Shown here piece after piece: positions 42,591 to 52,408 of a stretch of DNA of 64,000 nt. Position numbers and translations under genes: made by a program. The notes under the pieces are model-generated. The model was not told the origin of the DNA and made no database searches. It was given only the letters and a program-made list of their open reading frames with translations. This DNA comes from Archivesica marissinica (taxonomy: Eukaryota; Mollusca; Bivalvia; Venerida; Vesicomyidae), in the NCBI GenBank assembly GCA_014843695.1, contig CM026398.1, forward strand, positions 51,313,834 to 51,377,833. Reading direction: 5' to 3'. Within the stretch, counting starts at the first letter, position 1, and every line of letters starts with the position of its first letter.

Positions 42591-42750
42591 ACAGTATTGG
42601 GCAGCGTTTCTTTCAAGCAAAGGGTAATCTTAATTCTAATTACCCAGTTCGACACCGGCACAAATCTATTGTTGACCCAATTTTGTTCAAACATGGCTGC
42701 ATTTAATTAATTACATTTTGATGAATTTGATTATTGGCCATTTCCATAAG
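42591..42750. other. Short spacer
   Basis: Nothing recognised. Confidence 0.3.
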
Positions 42751-43120
42751 AAAACTTGTTCACTAGACACATCACCTGAAAGCTTGTTCACTAGACACAT
42801 CACCTGAAAGCATTGTTCACTAGACACATCACCTGAAAACTTGTTCACTAGACACATCACCTGAAAGCTTGTTCACTAGACACATCACCTGAAAGCTTGT
42901 TCACTAGACACATCACCTGAAAGCTTGTTCACTAGACACATCACCTGAAAGCTTGTTCACTAGACACATCACCTGAAAGCTTGTTCACTAGACACATCAC
43001 CTGAAAGCTTGTTCACTAGACACATCACCTGAAAGCTTGTTCACTAGACACATCACCTGAAAGCTTGTTCACTAGACACATCACCTGAAAACTTGTTCAC
43101 TAGACACATCACCTGAAAGT
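42751..43120. repeat. 28-bp minisatellite
   Basis: About 13 units of CTTGTTCACTAGACACATCA plus CCTGAAAG, nearly identical apart from AAAACTT and AGCATTG variants near the ends. Confidence 0.96.
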
Positions 43121-43124
43121 ATTG

Positions 43125-43985
43125 CACTGTAATTGTGTACCTGGTTACGGTTTCATTCATTTTCCTGGCTGCATTGCAATTACTGTACTTGTGTACCTGG
43201 TTACGGTTTCATTCATTTTCCTGGCTGCATTACAATTACTGTAATTTGGTACCTGGTTACGGTTTCATTCATTTTCCTGGCTGCATTACAATTACTGTAA
43301 TTGGGTACCATGTTAAAGTGCAATGTATTTTCCTGGCTGCATTACTAGTACTGTAATTGTGTTCTTAGTTAAAGTGTCATACGGGTGTAAAGTATTTACC
43401 TGGCTGCATTACTAGTACTGTAATTGTGTTCTTATTGAAAGTGTCATACAGGTGAAATGCATTTACCTGGCTGCATTACTAGTACTGTAATTGTGTTCTT
43501 AGTGAAAGTGTCATACAGGTGCAATACATTTACCTGGCTGCATTACTAGTACTGTAATTGTGTTCTTAGTGAAAGTGTCATACAGGTGAAATGCATTTAC
43601 CTATCTGCATTACTAGTACTGTAATTGTGTTCTTAGTGAAAGTGTCATACAGGTGAAATGCATTTACCTATCTGCATTACTAGTACTGTAATTGTGTTCT
43701 TAGTGAAAGCGTCATACAGGTGCAATACATTTACCTGGCTGCATTACTAGTACTGTAATTGTGTTCTTAGTTAAAGTGTCATACAGGTGCAATACATTTA
43801 CCTGGCTGCATTACTAGTACTGTAATTGTGTTCTTAGTGAAAGTGTCATACAGGTGCAATACATTTACCTGGCTGCGTTACAATTTCTATAATTGCGTAC
43901 CTGGTTAAAGTGCAATGCATTTACCTGTCTGCATTATAATTACTGTAATGGTTGTGCTTGATTAAAGTTCAATGCATTTATCTGA
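43125..43985. repeat. 60/67-bp minisatellite
   Basis: The first four units are about 60 bp (TGTACCTGGTTACGGTTTC, CCTGGCTGCATTACAATTAC). The next nine are about 67 bp (CTGGCTGCATTACTAGTACT, GTAATTGTGTTCTTAGTGAA, AGTGTCATACAGGTGCAAT). The ends are degenerate. Confidence 0.93.
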
Positions 43986-44708
43986 CTCTAGGGCTATATT
44001 CATCAGGAGATGGTTGATAACCAAACATGCCTAACTCAATTACAGATTCCTAGTGTAAAATGTTCCAAGTAAAGCCTGTTTATATGTAACAGTTACTCGG
44101 AATATGTCACTATCAACACGTTTCCGAGCTATAAAAGCAGCAATTTACATAAAATGTGAACTTCATTAATCTCAAATGAACTGCATTATCGTTTTGCTGC
44201 TGTTATGCTTGTGTGTTATTGATTATTGATTTGATCAAACTGGAATAATAAAATAGTTAGCGCATCATGATTCATGCTCACGGCCCGTTTGATTCCCGGC
44301 TTTTATTATCAAAGACCATCTCTCAGTCCAATAAAATACTAGAAGCAGGTAGCAGTAGTATTTATTGACTACAATTTGCTAGCAAAATGTGATACTGTCA
44401 TGAAATGGCATGGCAGGGCTTCCATGTGGGGGGGGGGGGGATGCTGCAGCAGGCAATGTCTGTTGCTTTGATGTTAATGCTGTGATGTTATTTTAATGCT
44501 ATTCAGACACTTGTTCTGTTTTCCTGGAATCTGATGAGAGTGATAATTTGCTGATATTGTTTGAAATGTCTTCTTTTTATTTTTAATTTGCATAATTGAA
44601 ATCTGCAGGCAGTTTTAGTGCTTTCAGTAGATTTATTAATTGACTTGAATCTTGAAATTGATTGAGTTTTTGGAGGTCGTTGCCAGCTGGCTGTTGCTTT
44701 TATGCTTG
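43986..44708. other. Non-repetitive region with a possible tRNA-like relic
   Basis: AGTTAGCGCATCATG and CCCGTTTGATTCCCGG (about 44255-44299) look like A- and B-box remnants of a decayed SINE head. A run of 12 G lies near 44429. An 85-codon minus frame (44503-44760) shows no motif. Confidence 0.3.
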
Positions 44709-44787
44709 TTAACCCTTTGACTGCCTGCTGAGTAAATAAAATCACATTTGCAAACAACATAGAGCCAGATCAGATGGCACAGATTGG
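44709..44787 (-). mobile_element. MITE4 copy 5, truncated
   Basis: TTAACCCTTTGACTGCCTGC through CATAGAGCCAGATCAGATGG, then replaced by another inverted-repeat element. Confidence 0.65.
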
Positions 44788-44788
44788 T

Positions 44789-44990
44789 CTGTATCAAAGT
44801 CAAAGTCGGTTATGTCAAAATCTCCGGTTATCTCGAAGTCGGATCAAAGTCCCATTTCAGACATTCATTCATTATACATGTATATAACTCGCTCCGTTTA
44901 TATAGAATTTCGTTGAAGTCAAACTTTAGTTATGTCGAAATATTTTGTTCGGTCCGACGGAATTCGACATAACGGATGTAGACTGTATAT
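44789..44990. mobile_element. MITE-like element with GTTATGTCGAA arms
   Basis: The left arm GTCGGTTATGTCAAAATC is inverted in the right arm GAATTCGACATAACGGATG, with TACAGTCTACATCCG reading in from the right end. AACCTCG-type and TATCTCGAAGTC motifs recall pogo/Tigger-like MITEs. Single copy here. Confidence 0.45.
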
Positions 44991-45126
44991 CAGTAACTCA
45001 GAATAAAAGTCGCCAATCTGGCATCCACACCATGACGGTATCGATGTTATGTATTACATAACTATATTATGTGTATATAGACATTTATTACATACGATTG
45101 TAATAATATTATATTCAAATCAATCA

Positions 45127-45266
45127 GTTTGATATTATTGATGTACGGAACATAACTTTGCCAGAAGAGACGGAGCTGCACACATTTGATAAGAAAGTTT
45201 GATATTATTGATGTACGGAACATAACTTTGCCAGACGAGACGGAGCTGCACACATTTGATAAGAAA
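45127..45266. repeat. 70-bp tandem duplication
   Basis: Two copies starting GTTTGATATTATTGATGTAC at 45127 and 45197, differing by one base (AGAAGAGA/AGACGAGA). A recent duplication. Confidence 0.95.
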
Positions 45267-45929
45267 ATAAGTCTGCATTGTTTTTTTGCAGATTATATTT
45301 CCATTTCTGTTTGCAGTAGTGTCATAAAAGATATGACGCCATAAGTCCTAGACAGTATTAATCTTCTCATTTCTACAACACTGTAGACGCAAAAAGAATT
45401 TATGAGGCAATGTTCTTCTTTTATTGTCATTTTCATATGAATACAACAAATAAGATATCGCCTTTGTATACTTCCCAAAATACACAATTACTTCATCTTA
45501 CTTGTTTTATTTGCATAAAAGGGAGGTAATAAGGAAGTGTTTTTCTATAGTTCAATGATTTATGGGGCAAATGTTTCTCAGTGTTATTTTCCTGTGTGTT
45601 TTTGTATTGTAAAGTTCTTTTCCTAGTATTTCAAACTTATATGTCAGAGTTACAGACTATTCAATAACAAGTAATAAAATAGGTAAATTTATAAAACAAA
45701 GACAGATAAGACAAATAATGAAAGACATCTGAGATTATCTCCCTTCATTTTTCTGAATATTTGTCTTGTATTGCCGGTAGCCCGTTTGAAGTTGGGAATA
45801 TCGGCGTACACTATTTATTATCTGATTATTACAAACTCCATTTTGAATTGTTTTATTGTATTATTTGGTTGTTTCTTTTGCTTGAGAGCAAAGCATTTGT
45901 CAGATCTCATACTCAAAAGTGCATCAAGT
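45267..45929. other. Non-repetitive region with AAGGGAGGTAA
   Basis: The 11-mer is at 45519-45529, and a one-base variant ATTATCTCCCTT is at about 45734. No gene recognised. Confidence 0.35.
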
Positions 45930-46085
45930 TTTTTCTGATTGGTTGAGCAAACTCTGTGTCAGGCTCCCTGATTGGTTGAGCAACGTCAATGTCAAGCTTT
46001 GTGATTGGTTGAGCACAAAGTCAGTGCCAAGATGTCTGTTTGGTTCAGCACACTTTTTGTCAATCTTCTTGATTGGTTGAGCGAC
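45930..46085. repeat. 33-bp repeat carrying inverted CCAAT boxes
   Basis: Five copies of GATTGGTTGAGCA (or TTTGGTTCAGCA) lie at about 45937, 45970, 46003, 46037 and 46071. ATTGG is the reverse of CCAAT. Between them, TGTCAAGCTT-type spacers are related but diverged. Confidence 0.8.
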
Positions 46086-46463
46086 CTCGATGCCAAGTTT
46101 TCATTTGTAGCATCATGGCACCGCAAGGGAATTGGATATAAAGTGTACTACTACCTATCAGCTGCCCAAACAGTATCAGAGAAGAGCTGTGATTTTAACT
46201 TCAACCTGCAACTAGTTGGGGAAGGAAGGTATACTCTGTTACTGCGAGTGGGGATGACATTAACGTGGCTATTGCCAGCAAACTGTCCCTGTGGAGCAGG
46301 ATTGTACAGGAATATGCCCCTTGAAAACTGCCCTTTTCCGGCCGAGGGGCAGCTGTGGTCAAACACTCCCTGTGGAGCAGGATTGTACAGGAATATGCCC
46401 CTTGAAAACTGCCCTTTTCCGGCCAAAGGGCAGCTGTGGTTAACAACTGACTGCGCTGCATAA
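46005..46463 (+). CDS. Open frame of 152 codons with a 27-residue duplication (low confidence)
   Basis: The ATG lies inside the CCAAT-box repeat, so the N-terminal part is probably not real. The C-terminal part contains two 27-residue units starting PCGAGLYRN and containing ENCPFPA, from an 81-bp DNA duplication (46286-46366 and 46367-46445). The Cys, Gly and Pro spacing loosely recalls Cys-rich extracellular modules, but I cannot assign a family. The opposite strand is open too (86 and 166 codons), which argues that low stop density explains it. Confidence 0.15.
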   Translation: MVEHKVSAKMSVWFSTLFVNLLDWLSDLDAKFSFVASWHRKGIGYKVYYYLSAAQTVSEKSCDFNFNLQLVGEGRYTLLLRVGMTLTWLLPANCPCGAGLYRNMPLENCPFPAEGQLWSNTPCGAGLYRNMPLENCPFPAKGQLWLTTDCAA

Positions 46464-46704
46464 AGCTTACTTGGTATTTTTGTTTCTATGGCGACTTTGT
46501 TCCTACTTAAATGGTGGCTGACTGAGATCACATGTTGGAAAGCAATATCCATTTGGAATTGGTAGTGAGAGAGGATTATGAACAGCAATAAAACATCTCT
46601 GATTACAGCGTAATTGACAGGGGACTGCACCCAAGGACATACACACAGCACTTAATTAACTTGCAGCTTACAGACTTCTTGCTTGCTATGATAGCAGCTT
46701 GATA
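46464..46704. other. Short spacer
   Basis: Nothing recognised. Confidence 0.3.
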
Positions 46705-48210
46705 TTAAACCATAGCAGGCCAGTAGCATGGCTCAATCCTATAGGTTCAAACCATAGCAACTAATCTGTATAACCATGATGGTCAGTAGCATGGCTCAAT
46801 CCTATAGGTTCAAGCCATAGCAACTAATCTGTATAACCATGATGGTCAGTAGCATGGTTCAATCCTATAGGTTCAAGCCATAGCAACTAATCTGTATAAC
46901 CATGATGGTCAGTAGCATGGTTCAATCCTATAGGTTCAAGCCATAGCAACTAATCTGTATAACCATGATGGTCAGTAGCATGGCTCAATCCTATAGGTTC
47001 AAACCATAGCAACTAATCTGTATAACCATGATGGTCAGTAGCATGGCTCAAACCATAGCAACTAATCTGTATAACCATGATGGTCAGTAGCATGGCTCAA
47101 TCCATAGCAACTAATCTGTATAACCATGATGGTCAGTAGCATGGCTCAATCCTATAGGTTCAAGCCATAGCAACTAATCTGTATAACCATGATGGTCAGT
47201 AGCATGGCTCAATCCATAGCAACTAATCTGTATAACCATGCTGGTCAGTAGCATGGCTCAATCCTATAGGTTCAAGCCATAGCAACTAATCTGTATAACC
47301 ATGATGGTCAGTAGCATGGCTCAATCATACAGGTTCAATCCATAGCAACTAATCTGTATACCCATGATGGTCAGTAGCATGGCTCAATCCTATAGGTTCA
47401 AGCCATAGCAACTAATCTGTATAACCATGCTGGTCAGTAGCATGGATCAATCCTATAGGTTCAAGCCATAGCAACTAATCTGTATAACCATGCTGGTCAG
47501 TAGCATGGCTCAATCCTATAAGTTCAAGCCATAGCAACTAATCTGTATAACCATGCTGGTCAGTAGCATGGCTCAATCATATAGGTTCAAGCCATAGCAA
47601 CTAATCTGTATAACCATGATGGTCAGTAGCATGGTTCAAACCATAGCAACTAATCTGCATAACCATATGGTCAGTAGCATGGCTCAATCCATAGCAACTA
47701 ATCTGTATAACCATGATGGTCAGTAGCATGGCTCAAACCATAGCAACTAATATGTATAACCATGCTGGTCAGTAGCATGGTTCAAGCCATAGCAACTAAT
47801 CTGTATAACCATGATGGTCAGTAGCATGGCTCAATCCTATAGGTTCAATCCATAGCAACTAATATGTATAACCATGATGGTCAGTAGCATGGCTCAATCC
47901 TATAGGTTCAAGCCATATCAACTAATCTGTATAACCATGATGGTCAGTAGCATGGTTCAATCCTATAGGTTCAAGCCATAGCAACTAATCTGTATAACCA
48001 TGATGGTCAGTAGCATGGTTCAATCCTATAGGTTCAAGCCATAGCAACTAATCTGTATAACCATGATGGTCAGTAGCATGGCTCAATCCTATAGGTTCAA
48101 ACCATAGCAACTAATCTGTATAACCATGATGGTCAGTAGCATGGCTCAAACCATAGCAACCAATCTGTATAACCATGATATAGTAGCATGGCTCTATCCT
48201 ATAGGTTATA
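46705..48210. repeat. 63-bp minisatellite with deletion variants
   Basis: About 26 units containing CATAGCAACTAATCTGTATA, ACCATGATGGTCAGTAGCAT and GGCTCAATCCTATAGGTTC. Several units lack CCTATAGGTTCAA, giving about 46 to 50 bp; these are scattered and not grouped. Substitutions are ATGATGG/ATGCTGG and GGCTC/GGTTC. Confidence 0.94.
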
Positions 48211-48380
48211 TAGGTACATGCCTAAAACACTTCAAAAATTGAAAATAATTATGAATACGCATTGAATATGAAAATAGATCAGTACGGCATTTTAATTACA
48301 TTTTAATTGATAAAAGATGTTCACAACTGCAAAAAAGGTTCTTTATTTCTCATTCCATAATGTTCTAGTGTAACCATACG

Positions 48381-48490
48381 GACAACTTTTTCATATAAAT
48401 AAGACACGGCCTGAGCGGGGCTCCAACCCTATACCATCAATGATGCTAAGTTACAAGTCAGCAACTTTAGCCACTTCACCACGGAGGCGG
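48381..48490 (-). mobile_element. SINE C copy 3, head and start of body
   Basis: Read on the minus strand: CCGCCTCCGTGGTGAAGTGG (A box), ACTTGTAACTT (anticodon loop with TGT, Thr-like), GGTTGGAGCCCCGC (B box), then GGCCGTGTCTTATTTATATG. It supplies the tRNA head missing at 18480 and 28030. The 25-bp array starts directly after. Confidence 0.8.
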
Positions 48491-48500
48491 ACTTATATTA

Positions 48501-50150
48501 TTAGTAGATGGACAGACTGGTTTATATAGTAGATGGAGAGACTGGTTTATATAGTAGTTGGGTAGACTGGTTTATATAGTAGATGGGTAGACTGGTTTAT
48601 ATAGTAGATTGGTAGACTGGTTTATATAGTAGATGGAGAGACTGGTTTATATAGTAGATGGAGAGACTGGTTTATATAGTAGATGGGTAGACTGGTTTAT
48701 ATAGTAGATGGAGAGACTGGTTTATATAGTAGATGGAGAGACTGGTTTATATAGTAGATGGGTAGACTGGTTTATATAGTAGATGGACAGACTGGTTTAT
48801 ATAGTAGATGGACAGACTGGTTTATATAGTAGATGGGTAGACTGGTTTATATAGTAGATGGGTAGACTGGTTTATATAGTAGATGGGTAGACTGGTTTAT
48901 TTAGTAGATGGACAGACTGGTTTATATAGTAGATGGACAGACTGGTTTATATAGTAGATGGGTAGACTGGTTTATATAGTAGATGGGTAGACTGGTTTAT
49001 ATAGTAGATGGACATACTGGTTTATATAGTAGATGGGTAGACTGGTTTATATAGTAGATGGGTAGACTGGTTTATATAGTAGATGGGTAGACTGGTTTAT
49101 ATAGTAGATGGAGAGACTGGTTTATATAGTAGATGGAGAGACTGGTTTATATAGTAGATTGACAGACTGGTTTATATAGTATATGGGTAGACTGGTTTAT
49201 ATAGTAGATGGGTAGACTGGTTTATATAGTAGATGGACAGACTGGTTTATATAGTAGATGGGTAGACTGGTTTATATAGTAGATGGGTAGACTGGTTTAT
49301 ATAGTAGATGGGTAGACTGGTTTATATAGTAGATGGACAGACTGGTTTATATAGTAGATGGACAGACTGGTTTATATAGTAGATGGACAGACTGGTTTAT
49401 ATAGTAGATGGACAGACTGGTTTATATAGTAGATGGACAGACTGGTTTATATAGTAGATGGACAGACTGGTTTATATAGTAGATGGACAGACTGGTTTAT
49501 ATAGTAGATGGACAGACTGGTTTATATAGTAGATGGGTAGACTGGTTTATATAGTAGATGGACAGACTGGTTTATATAGTAGATGGGTAGACTGGTTTAT
49601 ATAGTAGATGGGTAGACTGGTTTATATAGTAGATGGACAGACTGGTTTATATAGTAGTTGGGTAGACTGGTTTATATAGTAGATGGACAGACTGGTTTAT
49701 ATAGTAGATTGGTAGACTGGTTTATATAGTAGATGGGTAGACTGGTTTATATAGTAGATGGACAGACTGGTTTATATAGTAGATGGACAGACTGGTTTAT
49801 ATAGTAGATGGGTAGACTGGTTTATATAGTAGATGGACAGACTGGTTTATATAGTAGTTGGGTAGACTGGTTTATATAGTAGATGGAGAGACTGGTTTAT
49901 ATAGTAGTTGGGTAGACTGGTTTATATAGTAGATGGAGAGACTGGTTTATATAGTAGTTGGGTAGACTGGTTTATATAGTAGATGGACAGACTGGTTTAT
50001 ATAGTAGATGGGTAGACTGGTTTATATAGTAGATGGAGAGACTGGTTTATATAGTAGATGGGTAGACTGGTTTATATAGTAGATGGAGAGACTGGTTTAT
50101 ATAGTAGATGGGTAGACTGGTTTATATAGTAGATGGACAGATAGACTGGT
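48501..50150. repeat. 25-bp minisatellite
   Basis: About 66 units of ACTGGTTTATATAGTAGATG plus GGTAG, GACAG or GAGAG. The three variants are interspersed, with a run of eight GACAG units at 49335-49530. Confidence 0.96.
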
Positions 50151-50505
50151 TAATAATCTAGTTTATATAGTAGATGAACAAACAGACTGGTTAATAATCT
50201 AGTTTATATAGTAGATGGACAGATAGACTGGTTAATAATCTAGTTTATATAGTAGATGGACAAACAGACTGGTTAATAATCTAGTTTATATAGTAGATGG
50301 ACAGATAGACTGGTTAATAATCTAGTTTATATAGTAGATGAACAAACAGACTGGTTAATAATCTAGTTTATATAGTAGATGGACAGATAGACTGGTTAAT
50401 AATCTAGTTTATATAGTAGATGGACAAACAGACTGGTTAATAATCTAGTTTATATAGTAGATGGACAGATAGACTGGTTAATAATCTAGTTTATATTAGT
50501 AGCTG
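50121..50505. repeat. 41-bp minisatellite with tetrameric order, derived from the 25-bp array
   Basis: Nine units contain AGACTGGTTAATAATCTAG and TTTATATAGTAGATG. The variable segment runs GACAGATAG, AACAAACAG, GACAGATAG, GACAAACAG, and then the same four again, so the period is 164 bp. Confidence 0.93.
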
Positions 50506-51458
50506 GACAGGCTCAGTTTGAGATTGCCTGCAGTGACAGAGGTGGCCACCTTGTAGCTACCAAATCACCCCCATCAATCTTCTGCCCAATTTGTAAAACA
50601 AATTACTGAATACCACCCAATGCAATTAATGTATTTCATATAAAAGGAGGCCTCCAGGTTACATTAGCCAGAGATACATTACAGCTGGTGTGATAGGACA
50701 TTTATGTTTCTAATTATTTTTTTTCAATAGTGTTAGAATTTTTTTCCTTTAGGCCAAATTAATATTTGTCTCTTTGTGGAAAGTCATATTTCAGTAATAT
50801 TTGTTTACTTTGATACATATTAATCGCTACAGGTCATATGCTATTGGCCCACTCTCTGACGGCTGAGCATGTGCGTACATTGGTAATTAACTTCAAGCAT
50901 CTACACTCATCCAACTTAGTATCTTTCAATAATAGGAAGCAGGAATGATGATTGAGTCACCCTCCAATGAAATCACTGAAATAAACTGGATCCTTCCTGA
51001 ACTATGGTTGCCATGGCAAGTAAAAGGAAAAACTTTAAATGTCTTCCAGTTCAAAATAATTTCACAGAAGTGATCATGATAGGTGATTATCATAACAGCC
51101 CAAGTGAATTGATTGCCATTAAACACTTAAAAATCTGCTGAAAACAATATCTAGGAAACGAAACAGATCCTTGTGGAAACTCTGGTTGCATAGCAACCAA
51201 AACTTGCATAGCAACCAAAACAAAAACAAACTTGTGACATGCAGAGCATAACCCAGGTGTGCAGCTCAAACAGTTCAAGGTCACAAATGGTTATAATGGT
51301 CGAAGGTGTCGGGTGTCGGATCACTCTGGGAACAGTCTGTTATCGTTAATTATGCTAATATGTGGAAATATTAAGGCTTTCTGCTATGTTTGCTATTGAA
51401 ATGCTTTGGGGTAGTACATATGTCTTACCTGCATGATCATCAATGTATTGTTCTTAAT
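50506..51458. other. Non-repetitive region with X-box-like palindromes
   Basis: GTTGCCATGGCAAG (51007-51020) and GGTTGCATAGCAACC (51184-51198), followed by a second TTGCATAGCAACC (51204-51216), resemble RFX X-boxes. A 64-codon minus frame (51090-51284) has no support. Confidence 0.35.
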
Positions 51459-51700
51459 CTGTCCGGTTAGCGCAGTGGTTAGCACGCTCGCTTCTCAACA
51501 ATGCAACCCGAGTTCAATCCTCGGACCGGGAAGTATGCGAGATGGTACGGTAGTCACCAGATCGGACAGGTTGGTTTTCTCCGGGTACTCCGGTTTCCTC
51601 CCACACAACATATATGCTTTCATCCACGCCAACGAGAGTGATTAATATAAGTTGTTAAAGCTTGTTTCGCAATCGTTGTAAAATATATAAAGTTTAAACT
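51459..51700 (+). mobile_element. SINE D copy 5
   Basis: GTCCGGTTAGCGCAGTGGTT head, GAGTTCAATCCTCGG B box, and GAGAGTGATTAATATAAG tail, ending AAATATATAAAG. Head bases TGTCCGG pair with CCTCGGACCGG downstream like an acceptor stem. Confidence 0.88.
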
Positions 51701-51959
51701 TAAAATCTTCACGTGCATTGTGGATCTCTGAATGGATTGTTGTATACATTAATTGAGTGAAACAATTAGAAATATCTGAGTGTCCTTGCAAAGTATTCTT
51801 CTATTTTTTATAAGAGAATATAATATATTACACAGTTTTTGTTTTTGCCTATTTGTGTGTGGTCTTTTGTTCGAAGACTTTCAATGGCAAATGATATTTT
51901 GGTGTCCTATAATAAAACAAATGGTATGGTAATTGGATAAGAAATACAAAACAAAACAC
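51701..51959. other. Short spacer
   Basis: AT-rich, nothing recognised. Confidence 0.3.
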
Positions 51960-52393
51960 ACATTTATTGCCGACTAGATTTATGGATCCGGTTTACACAT
52001 GTATGGAAACACTCATTTTATTGCCGACTAGATTTATGGATCCAGTTTACACATGTATGGAAACACTCATTTTATTGCCGACTAGATTTATGGATCCAGT
52101 TTACACATGTATGGAAATACTCATTTTATTGCCGACTAGATTTATGGATCCAGTTTACACATGTATGGAAACACTCATTTTATTGCCGACTAGATTTATG
52201 GATCCAGTTTACAAATGTATGGAAACACTCATTTTATTGCCGACTAGATTTATGGATCCGGTTTACACATGTATGGAAACACTCATTTTATTGCCGACTA
52301 GATTTATGGATCCAGTTTACACATGTATGGAAACACACATTTAGTTGCTGACTAGATTTATGGATCCGGTTTACACATGTATGGAATTTCGTT
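51960..52393. repeat. 54-bp minisatellite
   Basis: About eight units of ATTGCCGACTAGATTTATGG, ATCCAGTTTACACATGTATG, GAAACACTCATTTT. The period is 18 codons, giving a 125-codon frame that is not a gene. The next array starts within 20 bp. Confidence 0.95.
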
Positions 52394-52408
52394 GCAGACT
52401 AGTACATG

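Noticed and set aside
44503..44760. 85-codon minus-strand frame
   Set aside because: It overlaps the start of MITE4 and has no recognisable domain or splice context.
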